Shown: positions 47,770-57,144 of the stretch, one piece after another | How positions within the stretch are numbered: position 1 is the stretch's first letter | Layout of the letters: each line of letters starts with the position of its first letter | Source: JAXMAR01 sp046350295 | GTDB lineage: Bacteria; Planctomycetota; Planctomycetia; Gemmatales; Gemmataceae | DNA length: 64,000 nucleotides | Direction: 5' to 3' | Assembly: GCA_046350295.1 (NCBI GenBank) | Contig: JAXMAR010000039.1 | Coordinates: 1 to 64,000 of the forward strand | The notes under the pieces: generated by a model | The model's database searches: none | What the model was told of the DNA's origin: nothing | Seen by the model: only the letters and a program-made list of their open reading frames with translations | Translations under genes and position numbers: made by a program

Positions 47770-48702
47770 ATGTCTCACCTTGTCGGACTTCTTGCCCTTC
47801 TGCTCGCCGCTCAGTCCCCCGACGACGAGCGGCCGCGCCATCCTCTGGCCCCGAGCATTCCACTTTTGACGAAGGAAGAATACAAGCGGATCGAAGAGGT
47901 CGTCGACCGGCTGATCCTCTACGACATCGGCAAGCTCAAGGGGGCGGCGGGCAAGAAGGCGGTGGAGGACTTCAACGCGCTGGGACACGAGGCGATCTTC
48001 CAGCTCATCGAGGGCTTCAACCGGGCGGTGAAGATGGAGGCGAGCTGCCCGTGCGTCCTGATCGCCAAGAAGATCAATATCCTCCTCCGCACTTCGGACG
48101 ACGTCGGCTTTCTCAGTTTCATAAAGGAGAACGCCGGTTCGGATGGCGCGGCGCGGCGGCACATGGTCGTCGTCGAGGATCTCAAGCTGGCGGCGCAGCT
48201 GCGGCGCACCGTCGTGGCCCGGAGCGCTCCGCCGGTCCCTCCCGCGAACCCGCTCGCGAAAAAATCGGTGGACGACCTGATCGACGTGCTCCGCGTCAAA
48301 GGTCCCAAGGCCAAGAGCGCGCTCGACGAGCTGGCGAAGCGGTCCGACATGAAGATCGCCGATTTCCTCGGCAAGGAGATCGACGCCAAGACGCTACTCG
48401 CGGAGGAGGCGAAGATCGCGCTCAAGAAGTGGACCGTCAGGCAAGGCAAGCAGTTGCCGACTCTTTTGCAGCACACGCTGGCGCCGGTCCGTGCCGCAGC
48501 CGCCGAGGCCGCGAGTCAGAGCCACGTTCCCGCGCTCATCAGCCTGCTGCGCGACGAGGAGCCGATGGTCGCGCAGGCCGCGCGGCGCTCGCTGGTCCGG
48601 CTTGCGCGCGGCTCCGATTTCGGCCCGGCGCCCGATGCGACGGCGCCGCAGCGCGAGGAGGCCGCGGCGCGCTGGCGTGACTGGTGGGAGCGGCGCCGGT
48701 AG
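47770..48702 (+). CDS. Exported HEAT-repeat-like protein
   Basis: 310 residues from ATG 47770; short signal peptide (LVGLLALLLAAQ). Helical repeats: KKSVDDLIDVLRVKGPKAKSAL, ELAKRSDMKIADFLGKE, TLLAEEAKIALKKWT, LPTLLQHTLAPVRAAAAEAA and PALISLLRDEEPMVAQAARR, the last two typical HEAT/Armadillo units, then a basic Trp-rich tail (WRDWWERRR). A scaffold or inhibitor role is likely but not assigned. The start was chosen because frames further upstream run through a palindrome. Confidence 0.75.
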   Translation: MSHLVGLLALLLAAQSPDDERPRHPLAPSIPLLTKEEYKRIEEVVDRLILYDIGKLKGAAGKKAVEDFNALGHEAIFQLIEGFNRAVKMEASCPCVLIAKKINILLRTSDDVGFLSFIKENAGSDGAARRHMVVVEDLKLAAQLRRTVVARSAPPVPPANPLAKKSVDDLIDVLRVKGPKAKSALDELAKRSDMKIADFLGKEIDAKTLLAEEAKIALKKWTVRQGKQLPTLLQHTLAPVRAAAAEAASQSHVPALISLLRDEEPMVAQAARRSLVRLARGSDFGPAPDATAPQREEAAARWRDWWERRR

Positions 48703-48706
48703 GCGC

Positions 48707-49603
48707 TCAGGGATTCGTGTGGCAAGCGGCAGGAGGCGCCGCGCTGTCGGCGCCGCTGGAAACGCCGCTCGCGGCCGATGTCGGATCGACGTTGGCCCAG
48801 ACGTAGTAGCCGCCGCCCAGAAGCAGGGCGCCGACAAGAAGCAGGGCAAGCGCCTTCATCAACAGGGGTGTTGTCCGGGGGACGGGCGCCAGCAGAGCGG
48901 CCACCAGAGGAGACAGCATCGCCTTCGCCCCACCGGCCAGGGCGAGACTCTGCGCGGTGGCGTGCGTGACCAGATGCGCCGAAACCTCGGCCGTCTCCAG
49001 GAACAAAAGCGCGAGGGCCGCCAGAGCGATGCCGCGCCGGTCGAGGCGGCGGCGTAACTTCTCGCGGGCGCGGGCGAGTCGCGAATAGACGGTCCCCACA
49101 GGCAGGCCTAGCTCCCGCGCCGCTTCTTCCTGCGTTTTGCCCTCGACGCAGCAGAGCAGGAAGACCCCCCGGTATCGTTCGGGCAGCGTCCGGATCTCCT
49201 CGTCCAGCGCCGCGCGCAAATCCGCGGCCTCCGCTTCATCGCGCGGCGGGCCGGCGAGACTGTCCAGGGGAATGGCCTCGCCAATCGAGTGCTTTTCGAC
49301 CGACGCGCGGGCCCGCAGCGCGAGCCGGAACGCCACCTTGTAAAGCCAGCTCGCCAGCGACGCGCCGCGCTGGATCGACTTGGCCTTCAACGACAGGGTG
49401 AGGAAAGTCGCCTGGAACACGTCTTCGGCGGCCTGCGCATCGCGCACGATCCGCTGGCACAGACCGAGAACCATGGCCCCGTGCCGCCAGACCAGGAGCT
49501 CAAAGGCAGATTCTTCCCGGCCGCGCACGAAACGCTCCAGGAGCTGGGCATCCGTGACGATACCCGCCGAGGCGGTCTGCCCACCCCGCCTGAGATCATG
49601 CAT
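48707..49603 (-). CDS. ECF sigma factor with C-terminal hydrophobic extension
   Basis: 298 residues from ATG 49603. Sigma-70 region 2: FVRGREESAFELLVWRHG, AEDVFQATFLTLSLKA and ASLASWLYKVAFRLAL. Region 4: LPERYRGVFLLCCVEGKTQEEAARELGLPVGTVYSRLARAREKLRRRL. The C-terminal ~110 residues carry hydrophobic segments (ALAALALLFLETAEVSAHLV, LMKALALLLVGALLLGGGYYVW) typical of planctomycete ECF factors that may be membrane-tethered instead of bound by a separate anti-sigma. No anti-sigma gene is adjacent. Divergent from the gene at 49773. Confidence 0.9.
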   Translation of the reverse strand: MHDLRRGGQTASAGIVTDAQLLERFVRGREESAFELLVWRHGAMVLGLCQRIVRDAQAAEDVFQATFLTLSLKAKSIQRGASLASWLYKVAFRLALRARASVEKHSIGEAIPLDSLAGPPRDEAEAADLRAALDEEIRTLPERYRGVFLLCCVEGKTQEEAARELGLPVGTVYSRLARAREKLRRRLDRRGIALAALALLFLETAEVSAHLVTHATAQSLALAGGAKAMLSPLVAALLAPVPRTTPLLMKALALLLVGALLLGGGYYVWANVDPTSAASGVSSGADSAAPPAACHTNP

Positions 49604-49772
49604 CAATGAATAGAGCTGGCGAATAATGTGCTCCCTGCATCAGGGCCCATGGTCTGTAGATTAGATGCCGCCTCACGCGGTTTCCTTCCATTTTTTCTTT
49701 TTTTTCGAGCGGGCGCCACGTAATTTGGATGTCCGGAAGTCCACCACGCCCGCTCGCCTCGCGGGAAGCTCC

Positions 49773-50513
49773 ATGAGAACGTCTTTATTGGCCGTGGTCC
49801 TGCTGCCGTCCGTCGCCCTGGCCGGCCCGACCAAGGAGCGGGACTGGGAGGCGGTGGAGGCCACGGGCGCCCTCTCCGATTACTGGTACAAGAGATATTA
49901 CCGCGCCTATTACTGGGCCGAAGACTTCACCTTCCTCTTCAAGGACGACGCCGGCAAAACCTGGCGCGTCATCTCGCGCGAGCCGACTCCCGCCTACGAG
50001 TGGCGCATGGGGCCGACCTATCTCGAGCGCAAGACCTGGAAAGACGGCACGCGCGTCAAGTTGGTCGGCGTCAAGGCGATCGACCGCATCCCGGTCGAGT
50101 TCCCCGAGCACAAGCTGGACGAGAAGAATATCGTCACCGCGCTTCTGCTTTGGGTGGAGAAGGCGCCCGGGGAATGGCGGCAAGTCTACGTCAACAACTG
50201 GTTCCACATCTGGGGCCCACGCGCCGATCGCAAGATCTACGCCTACTACGCCGACAAGGGGCCGCCCTACCACCTCTTCGGCTTCGCCCGCGCTCAGGCC
50301 GCCCCCTTCGACGCCAGAGGACGCGACGTGATCGCCAGGAACAAGGACAACCCGTCGTTGATGTTCCAGGGCCGCGTGAAAACGGCGAAGGGAACCGACT
50401 TTGGTTACGAAATCGAGCTGATCGACCTGATCGGCCGAAACGTCAAGAGCGGCGGGTCGACGCTCCTCTTCGGCGACGCAAAGACGATTCCACGCCTGGA
50501 AGGGAAACGCTAG
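49773..50513 (+). CDS. Exported hypothetical protein
   Basis: 246 residues from ATG 49773 with signal peptide LLAVVLLPSVALAG. Mature part is beta-rich and Tyr/Trp-rich: DYWYKRYYRAYYWAEDFTFLF, EWRMGPTYLERKTW and VNNWFHIWGPRADRKIYAYY. No Cys, no known domain. It lies downstream of a divergent ECF sigma gene with a T-rich leader (49680-49706) and is followed by an FG-GAP gene 39 bp later. Confidence 0.7.
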   Translation: MRTSLLAVVLLPSVALAGPTKERDWEAVEATGALSDYWYKRYYRAYYWAEDFTFLFKDDAGKTWRVISREPTPAYEWRMGPTYLERKTWKDGTRVKLVGVKAIDRIPVEFPEHKLDEKNIVTALLLWVEKAPGEWRQVYVNNWFHIWGPRADRKIYAYYADKGPPYHLFGFARAQAAPFDARGRDVIARNKDNPSLMFQGRVKTAKGTDFGYEIELIDLIGRNVKSGGSTLLFGDAKTIPRLEGKR

Positions 50514-50552
50514 CCGACGGCGCCCAATACGGCTGATCGCCGGAGATCGCAC

Positions 50553-52076
50553 ATGCGACCTATTCTGCTCGCCCTTGCCATCTGCGCATCCGCCCAAGCC
50601 CAGGACAAGCGCTTCACCGACGTCACTGGCGCCTCCGGCCTCAAGATCGCCAAGAACACCGGCGTCGGCGGCACGAATCCGCACGCGGTCGCCGTCGCCG
50701 ATTTCGACGGCGACGGGCTACCCGACATCATCTTGCTCACCTTCGGCAAACCCCACGTTTACTACTTCCACAACGAAGGCAATCTCAAGTTCAAAGACGT
50801 CACCGCCGGCAGCGGGCTGGAAAGCTTCGAGGGGGAGGGGACCGGCATCGCGGTCGCCGACTTCGATCACGACGGCCGGCTCGACGTCTACGTGACCAGC
50901 GTCCGCGGTGGCGCTAGCCGGCTCTACCGCGGCCTGGCCGGCGGCAAGTTCGAGGACGTGAGCGCCAAGGCCGGCGTCCTCCTCAAAGGCCCGGCCCGCT
51001 CCTGCGCCTGGTCCGACGTCGACGGCGACGGGTGGGCTGACCTTTTCGTCACCTCGCCCAAAGGCGGCAACCACCTCTTCCGCAACAACAAGGACGGCAC
51101 GTTCACCGACATCGCCAAGGCGGCCGGCGTCGAGCTGGCGGACCGCCATTGCCTGGGCTGCTGCTTCGGCGACGTGGACGGCGACGGCAAGGACGACCTC
51201 TTCGTCACCTGCTACGAATCGCAGCAAAGCGTCCTCTTCCGCAACCGCGGCGCCGGCAAGTTCGAGGACATTACCAAAGCGATCGGCCTGACGCGCAAGG
51301 CCTCGTCCGTCGGCTGCGTGTTCAGCGACGTCTTCAACCGCGGCAAGCTCGACCTCTACGTCACCACCGATTCCTGGCTCTCCGGCGCCAACTACACCGA
51401 AAGCCAACTCCTCAAGATGGGGCACACCGTCGAGCCGAACCTCCTCTATCGTTTCGACGCGGGCCGCTACGCGCCGGTCGATGGCCCCTTCGCGCGGCTC
51501 AAGACGCTGGCGCATGATGTGATCGCGGAGGACCTCGACCACGACGGCCTCGTTGACCTTTACGTCGCCGTCGACGCCGAGAGCGGCGCCATGTGGGCGA
51601 CGAGCAAAGGGGGCAACCCGCTCTGGACGCGCGTGGGGGGCAAATGGCAGGAAGCGAGCAAAGCGTGGGGCGCCTCGATCGAAACCAACTGCGTCTGCTG
51701 CCCCGCCGCCGATTTCGACAACGACGGCGACCTCGACCTCCTGCTCGTCAGCTTTTACTCGCAGCCGGTGCTGCTGCGCAACAACACCAACGACAAGAAC
51801 TGGCTGCGCGTGAAGGCGGTCGGGACCAGGAGCAATCCGGACGGCATCGGCGCGAAGGTGATCGTGACCGCGGAAAGGAAGAAGAGCTGGCTGGCGACGC
51901 GGCAGATTCAATCCGGCGCCGGCTATTGCCGCTGCTCGCCGCTGGAAGCCCACTTTGGCCTGGGTAAGGAGCCGGCAGCGAGTTACCGGGTCGAGGTGCA
52001 ATTCGCGGCGGGCCGGCGCGTGGTGCGCACCGGGGTGAAGGCGGGCCGACGGCTGGAGATGCGGGAGGAGCCGTGA
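50553..52076 (+). CDS. Secreted FG-GAP/VCBS repeat protein, CRTAC1-like
   Basis: 507 residues: signal peptide (ILLALAICASAQAQ), then a beta-propeller of about six FG-GAP repeats with calcium-binding loops DFDGDGLPD, DFDHDGRLD, DVDGDGWAD, DVDGDGKDD, DLDHDGLVD and DFDNDGDLD, and a C-terminal ASPIC/UnbV-type domain (NNTNDKNWLRVKAVGTRSNPDGIGAK). Family members are extracellular adhesion or matrix proteins; planctomycetes have many. Exact role unknown. An FG-GAP protein following an exported protein (39 bp) suggests co-transcription. Confidence 0.9.
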   Translation: MRPILLALAICASAQAQDKRFTDVTGASGLKIAKNTGVGGTNPHAVAVADFDGDGLPDIILLTFGKPHVYYFHNEGNLKFKDVTAGSGLESFEGEGTGIAVADFDHDGRLDVYVTSVRGGASRLYRGLAGGKFEDVSAKAGVLLKGPARSCAWSDVDGDGWADLFVTSPKGGNHLFRNNKDGTFTDIAKAAGVELADRHCLGCCFGDVDGDGKDDLFVTCYESQQSVLFRNRGAGKFEDITKAIGLTRKASSVGCVFSDVFNRGKLDLYVTTDSWLSGANYTESQLLKMGHTVEPNLLYRFDAGRYAPVDGPFARLKTLAHDVIAEDLDHDGLVDLYVAVDAESGAMWATSKGGNPLWTRVGGKWQEASKAWGASIETNCVCCPAADFDNDGDLDLLLVSFYSQPVLLRNNTNDKNWLRVKAVGTRSNPDGIGAKVIVTAERKKSWLATRQIQSGAGYCRCSPLEAHFGLGKEPAASYRVEVQFAAGRRVVRTGVKAGRRLEMREEP

Positions 52077-52333
52077 CCTCGTCTAGACCTTGCCGCCGGT
52101 CATGGCGAGGTCAACCGGAACGGTGAACCCGCCAAGCAATACGCTGGTCGTGGGGGATAGGTCGATGGAGGGAGAGTCCGCGATCGTGTTCCCATTCTAT
52201 GTCAGTGTGCAGGGAGCACGGGAGGGCAGGCGCCCGCGCCCTCCCGGTGGAATGCAGCCGAATCACGCAGGGCGATTTAGCGTTCAACTGGTCATCGCGG
52301 CGTGAACAAGGGGCTCATGCCGCTCGCCCGTTG

Positions 52334-55300
52334 TTACCGCTTCGGAAACGGCGGCGGCGGGGGCAACGTCCGCTCGTGCTCGCGCAGGTCGCGCAGGATT
52401 TCCTCGATGGCCCGGTTGAGCTGCTGGTCGTTGCCGGCGTATTCCTGGGCCGGTTCGTTGTCGACGACGATGTCCGGGTCGACGCCGTGGCCTTCGATGA
52501 TCCATTCCTTGCCATCGACCGAGTAGCTGGCGAACTCGGGCTTGTTGAGCGTGCCGCCGTCGAGGAAGGGGAGGCTGCCGCGGATGCCGACGACGCCGCC
52601 CCAACTGCGCTTGCCGATGAGCTTGCCGAGCTTGTAGTGGCGGAAGCGGTAGGGGAAGAGGTCGCCATCGGACGCGGAGAACTCGTTCATGAGGCAGACC
52701 TTGGGCCCCAAGAGCATCTCCTCCGGGTTGGGACGCGGCATGGTGTCACGCGACATGTGGACCATGGCGATCTCGCGCCGCAGCCGTTCGATGATCATCG
52801 GCGACACGTTGCCGCCGCCGTTGCCGCGCACGTCGATGATGAGCGCCTTCTTCCTGAGCTGCGGGTAGAAGCGCTTGGCGAACTCGTTGAGGCCGGTCTG
52901 CTGCATGTCGGGGATGTGCAGGTAGCCGACCTTCCCCTTCGTCGCCGCGTCGACCTTGCGGATGTTCCCCTCCACCCAGTTCCAGTAATAGAGCGGCTGC
53001 TCATCCGCGATGGGCCGAATCGTCACGTCGCGCGCGCCCTTGAGGTCGGGCGTCTTGTTGATCTTGAGGGTGACCGGCTTGCCGACCGTGCCCATGAGCG
53101 GCTCGTAGATGTTCACGATCTCGTTGGTCGGCTTGCCGTTCAAGGCGACGATGTACTCGCCCGCCGAGACGTTGACGCCCAGTTCGTCGAGCGGGCAGCG
53201 CAGGTTTTTGTCCCAACTCGAGCCCTTGAGGATCCTGGCGATCTTGTAGAAGCCGGTCTTGTCCTGCTCCAGTTCGGCGCCGAGCAGGCCGGTCTGGATG
53301 CGATTGAGCTTGGGCAGGTCGCCGCCGCCGACGTAGGCGTGGCCGACGTTCAGCTCGCTGATCATCTCGCCGATGACGTAGGTGAGGTCGGCGCGATGGT
53401 TAACGTGACTCAAGAGCGGCTCGTAGCGGTTGCGGATGCCCTTCCAGTCCGTGCCGTGCATGCCGGGGTCGTAAAAGAAGTCGCGCATCTGCCGCCAGGC
53501 TTCGTGGAAGATCTGCCGCCACTCGGCCTTCTTGTCGAGCTGCACCGTCAAACCGGAGAGGTTGAGCGCGTCGCTCGCGGTGATCGTTCCCTTGGGCAGA
53601 TCGATGATGTAGTAGCTGCCGTCCTTGTTGACGAGCATCTTCTTTTCGTCGGCGGAGATCTCGTAGCCGTTGATCTTGCCGAGGCTCGTCTCCTTGTTGG
53701 CGGCGACATCGAAGAGGTAGAAGGACGAGCCTTCGCCGCGCTTCGACCGGAAGTAGTAGACCGCGGAGCCGACGCTTTCCAGGCCGGTGTAGGCGCCGAC
53801 GGGGATCGGCAACTGGAGCAGACGCGTCTGGATGCCATCGAGATCGATCTTCACGTCGAGCGGCTTCTTGGCCTCCTTGTCCTTCTTGTCCTTCTTGTCG
53901 TCCTTCTTCTCGTCCATGCCGTCCTTCTTCGGCTCCTCCTTGATGGCCACCTCATCGCTCTTCGGCGTGAACGGGTTGGGCGTCTCCTTGGCGAGGGTCA
54001 CCATGTAGATGCGGCCCATGTCGCCGTAGGCGTGGTTCCATTCGGTGCTGCTGTAAATGGGATTGAAGTCGCGCTCGGAGACGAAGAAGAGGTACTTGCC
54101 GTCGCCGGAGAACGCCGGATGGTTGGATTCGTACCAGCCGTCGGTCACCGGAAACGACTTGGCCTTCTCGACGGAGAAGAGGTAGACCTTTTCGAGCGTT
54201 TCCTCCTCGGGCCGGGCGTAGGCGATCCACTTGCTGTCCGGCGACCAGACGTAGTCCTTGATCTCCCATGCCTTGGCCTGATCGACCTGGGTGATGGCCC
54301 CGCTCGCCGCGTCGACGTAGCGCAGGCGCATCTTCTTGTCAGCCCACAGGATCTTCTTGCTGTCGGGGGACCAGGCGAGGGCGTACTTGTAGGGGGGGCC
54401 GGCCTTGGTGAGCTGCTTGGCGGCGGAAGACCCATCTTGCGGGGCGAGCCAGATCTCGTCTTCGCCGGAGGCGTCGGAGATGTAGGCGATCCATTTGCCG
54501 TCGGGAGACCATTTGGGATTGCGGTCGTGGACGCCGGCGGAGTGGGTCAGGTTGCGCGTCATCCCCTCCTTGGCGGGGACGGTGAAGATGTCGCCGCGGG
54601 CCGAGAATAGGGCGCGCTTGCCGTCCGGCGAGATTTCGTAAGCGTTGATGTTCTTGCTCACGTCCTTGAGCTGAGTGCGGCTGCCGAGCGAATCTTCGAG
54701 GATACGGATGGCGACCTTGGCCGCCTTGCCGTCGGCGATGTCGAAGCGGTAGATGTAGCCGCCGTTCTCGAAGACGATGGCCTTGTCGCCGAGGCTGGGG
54801 AACTTGATGTCCCAGTCCTTGAAATGGGTGAACTGCTTGGTCGCCTTGGTATTGAGGTCGTAGCTGAAGAGGTTGAAGCGTTTGTTCTCGTCCCGGTCGG
54901 AGATGAAGTAGATGGTGGAGCCGTGCCACATTGGGAACACGTCCTGGTCCGGCGTGTTGGTGATGTTCTCGGTGGTCTTCTTGTCGAAGTCGTGGATCCA
55001 GATGTCGTCCGCCATGCCGCCGCGGTAACGCTTCCAGGTGCGGAACTCGCGGAAGACGCGGTTGTACGCCATCTTCTTGCCGTCCGGCGCGAAGGAGCAG
55101 AAGCCGCCGCGCGGCACCGGGATCTGCTTCGGCAGATGGCCCTTCACATCGACCGTGTAGAGCTGGCCGATGAAGTCGTTCGGCTCGCGCATGCGGCTAC
55201 GGAAGATGACCTCTTCGTTGTTCTTCCAGCCCATGACGATGTTGTTGGGTCCCATGCGATCGCTGATCTCGTCGCGGCCCAGCGTGGCGGTGAAGGTGAG

Positions 55301-55606
55301 CCGCTTCGGCGCGCCCCCCTCGGCCGGCATCAGGTAGACCTCGGTATTGCCGTCGTACTGGCCGGTGAAGGCGAGCCATTTGCCGTCGGGGGAGAAGTGG
55401 GCGAACATCTCGTAGCCTTCATGGCTGGTGAGCCGGCGGGCGACGCCGCCTTTGGCGGGGACCGTGTAGAGGTTGCCGGTGGCGTAGCTGAAGACGACGG
55501 AATGTCGCCGTGGATGGTGGGCGCAAGAGGCGGGCTTCTTCGTCCTGGGCTTTGAGCGGGGGACGAGAACGAGAGCGGCATTAGGGGCCATAGCGATCTT
55601 CGGCAT
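52334..55606 (-). CDS. Tricorn-type S41 peptidase with beta-propeller (N-terminal frame problem)
   Basis: About 1090 residues as read. Seven-bladed WD40-like/TolB-like propeller (PAKGGVARRLTSHEGYEM, HFSPDGKWLAFTGQYDGNTE, RPEEETLEKVYLFSVEK) up to about residue 650; then a PDZ-like domain, and an S41 peptidase domain (ALIIDVRGNGGGN, CLMNEFSASDGDLFPYRF with Ser, HAYVGGGD). Such Tricorn-like enzymes degrade peptides. The first ~35 residues differ from what is expected: PTIHGD followed by VVFSYATG is out of frame near 55500 and the signal peptide lies in another frame. Stop TAA at 52334. Confidence 0.9.
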   Translation of the reverse strand: MPKIAMAPNAALVLVPRSKPRTKKPASCAHHPRRHSVVFSYATGNLYTVPAKGGVARRLTSHEGYEMFAHFSPDGKWLAFTGQYDGNTEVYLMPAEGGAPKRLTFTATLGRDEISDRMGPNNIVMGWKNNEEVIFRSRMREPNDFIGQLYTVDVKGHLPKQIPVPRGGFCSFAPDGKKMAYNRVFREFRTWKRYRGGMADDIWIHDFDKKTTENITNTPDQDVFPMWHGSTIYFISDRDENKRFNLFSYDLNTKATKQFTHFKDWDIKFPSLGDKAIVFENGGYIYRFDIADGKAAKVAIRILEDSLGSRTQLKDVSKNINAYEISPDGKRALFSARGDIFTVPAKEGMTRNLTHSAGVHDRNPKWSPDGKWIAYISDASGEDEIWLAPQDGSSAAKQLTKAGPPYKYALAWSPDSKKILWADKKMRLRYVDAASGAITQVDQAKAWEIKDYVWSPDSKWIAYARPEEETLEKVYLFSVEKAKSFPVTDGWYESNHPAFSGDGKYLFFVSERDFNPIYSSTEWNHAYGDMGRIYMVTLAKETPNPFTPKSDEVAIKEEPKKDGMDEKKDDKKDKKDKEAKKPLDVKIDLDGIQTRLLQLPIPVGAYTGLESVGSAVYYFRSKRGEGSSFYLFDVAANKETSLGKINGYEISADEKKMLVNKDGSYYIIDLPKGTITASDALNLSGLTVQLDKKAEWRQIFHEAWRQMRDFFYDPGMHGTDWKGIRNRYEPLLSHVNHRADLTYVIGEMISELNVGHAYVGGGDLPKLNRIQTGLLGAELEQDKTGFYKIARILKGSSWDKNLRCPLDELGVNVSAGEYIVALNGKPTNEIVNIYEPLMGTVGKPVTLKINKTPDLKGARDVTIRPIADEQPLYYWNWVEGNIRKVDAATKGKVGYLHIPDMQQTGLNEFAKRFYPQLRKKALIIDVRGNGGGNVSPMIIERLRREIAMVHMSRDTMPRPNPEEMLLGPKVCLMNEFSASDGDLFPYRFRHYKLGKLIGKRSWGGVVGIRGSLPFLDGGTLNKPEFASYSVDGKEWIIEGHGVDPDIVVDNEPAQEYAGNDQQLNRAIEEILRDLREHERTLPPPPPFPKR

Positions 55607-55765
55607 GAGGACCTCGGGGGAACAGAGGCCACGAAAAGGAGCCGGGCGACGAGTTGCCCCTAATGCTCAATGCGATTTGTTGTATCGCTGGTCGCCTTTC
55701 GCAGCGCAGATGGTCACTACGCGGTTTTTCGCGGATTGGTTCCCACGTGGGAATGGCGACGGCGC

Positions 55766-55819
55766 GTGGGGCAGGCCGCCTGGCCTGCCAATCCCGGCAG
55801 GCGAGGCCGCCTGCCCCAC
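55766..55819. repeat. Dispersed palindrome, copy B
   Basis: GTGGGGCAGGCCGCCTGGCC at 55766 and its inverted arm ending at 55819 (GGCCGCCTGCCCCAC) with a ~20-bp loop. Same outer stem as copy A at 47701; 8 bp after the 3' end of the flagellar-protein chimera. Confidence 0.85.
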
Positions 55820-55827
55820 ATTCCTTG

Positions 55828-56856
55828 TTAGCGGCCGTGCGCTTCGCCGCGTCGGCCGGCCTCCAGGAAGCCAGACCGGATCATGCCGGCGCCGGCCAGG
55901 CCGGGCATGACGAGGGTGGGCGTGCCGGCCGCCGCGGCCGCCTCGTAGAGTCCGCGGCTCACGCGCTTGAGTCCGGCGGGGTTCGCGAAGCGCGTGATCT
56001 CGAGGCGCCCGATGTTGGTCACGGTAGTGTCGCCTGCTCGGAGCGCCTGCGCCGTGCCGTCCGTCCCGAAGACGATCGAGACGCAATCGGTGGGCACGGT
56101 GATCCGGGGCGAGAGCCGCAGGCCGGCGATGGCGCGGGAGGCGAGGACGATTTCTCCGTCCGCGTTGAGCGCGAAGGCGCCGCTGCGGGCGTAGAGCACG
56201 CCGCCGTCGGGGTGGTCCAGCCGGAAGAAGCCGTCGCCTTCGATGGCGAGATCGAGGGGATTGCCGGTTGATCTGAGCCACCTGGACCTGGCGCGGTGCG
56301 GGAACTCCGGGCCTACGATCTCGCGTGCCACCGGCGCCGAGGGGACAGGCGCGGAGAGCACGTCGCGGACGACCGTGTCGCAGACGAAGCCGTCGCAAAC
56401 GAACGGCGCCCGCGTGCCGGCAATCGGATTGTTGGCGCTCGGACGGCGGAGGTCCCCCTGGGCGATGGCGCGTTGTTTGCCGCTCGCGTCCTTGAGGGGA
56501 GTCGCGAGCAAGCGCCCGCCGCGGAGGCTGGTGGCGTCGTCGAGAATACTCACGGTGACAGGGAACGCCTCGCCCGGCGCGGATCCAATGGGAAACTCCG
56601 CCTGCACTATAACCGCGGCAACGCTTCCCGCCTCGAGGCCATCCGGCGCCTGCCCCTTTGGCATGCGTTGCAGAAGATCAACTACAAGCTGTTGCGTGAA
56701 CGCCGTGTTGCTGCCGGTCCCATTGAGTCCGACCACGAGACCGAAGCCGACCCAAGTTGAGCTGGTCGACTTTTTAACTGGCGGCGGATTTGGGGCGGTG
56801 AAGGCGGTGGCGGCGAAAGAAAACAGAAACGCGAGGGAGAGAAGGACGCGTCGCAT
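55828..56856 (-). CDS. Chimeric flagellar-type protein: FlgI-like N-terminus joined to FlgG-like C-terminus
   Basis: 342 residues from ATG 56856 with a signal peptide (RRVLLSLAFLFSFAATAFTA). Residues ~35-140 match the P-ring protein FlgI: VGFGLVVGLNGTGSNTAFTQQ, VVDLLQRMP, AVIVQAEFPIGSAPGEAF and RGGRLLATPLKDASG. From about residue 205 the sequence is that of a hook/rod FlgG-type protein: TGNPLDLAIEGDGFFRLD, SGAFALNADGEIVLA, GRLEITRFANPAGLKRVS. The FlgG C-terminal heptad segment is missing; the protein stops after GFLEA. Both domains are truncated compared with full FlgI (~360) and FlgG (~260). No other flagellar gene is present. Confidence 0.72.
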   Translation of the reverse strand: MRRVLLSLAFLFSFAATAFTAPNPPPVKKSTSSTWVGFGLVVGLNGTGSNTAFTQQLVVDLLQRMPKGQAPDGLEAGSVAAVIVQAEFPIGSAPGEAFPVTVSILDDATSLRGGRLLATPLKDASGKQRAIAQGDLRRPSANNPIAGTRAPFVCDGFVCDTVVRDVLSAPVPSAPVAREIVGPEFPHRARSRWLRSTGNPLDLAIEGDGFFRLDHPDGGVLYARSGAFALNADGEIVLASRAIAGLRLSPRITVPTDCVSIVFGTDGTAQALRAGDTTVTNIGRLEITRFANPAGLKRVSRGLYEAAAAAGTPTLVMPGLAGAGMIRSGFLEAGRRGEAHGR

Positions 56857-57144
56857 GCGAGTTCCATCTGTCGGGAGATACTGTCTGGACCTCATGAGAG
56901 TGGGGGGGATACAGAATGTTTCGGAGCAGGTCAACGTGAGACGAGTGTCCGGGGGGTCTTGCGAAGCGGCAATGAATTGCCGCCGCCAAGGACAGGCAAG
57001 CTGCGCAACGTTTCGCGGATTTTCGAGGAATGGTCAAGAGGGGGGAGAGACTTTTCCGATGGTAACGAGGAGGCCGATTATCGGGACGACGCGGCGCCAA
57101 CGGCACAGGGAGTGTGCCTGGCATACCAGGAATGAGAGATTGCC

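Noticed and set aside
52199..54610. 803-residue plus-strand frame over the Tricorn-type gene
   Set aside because: Antisense shadow; the minus strand has propeller repeats and peptidase motifs.
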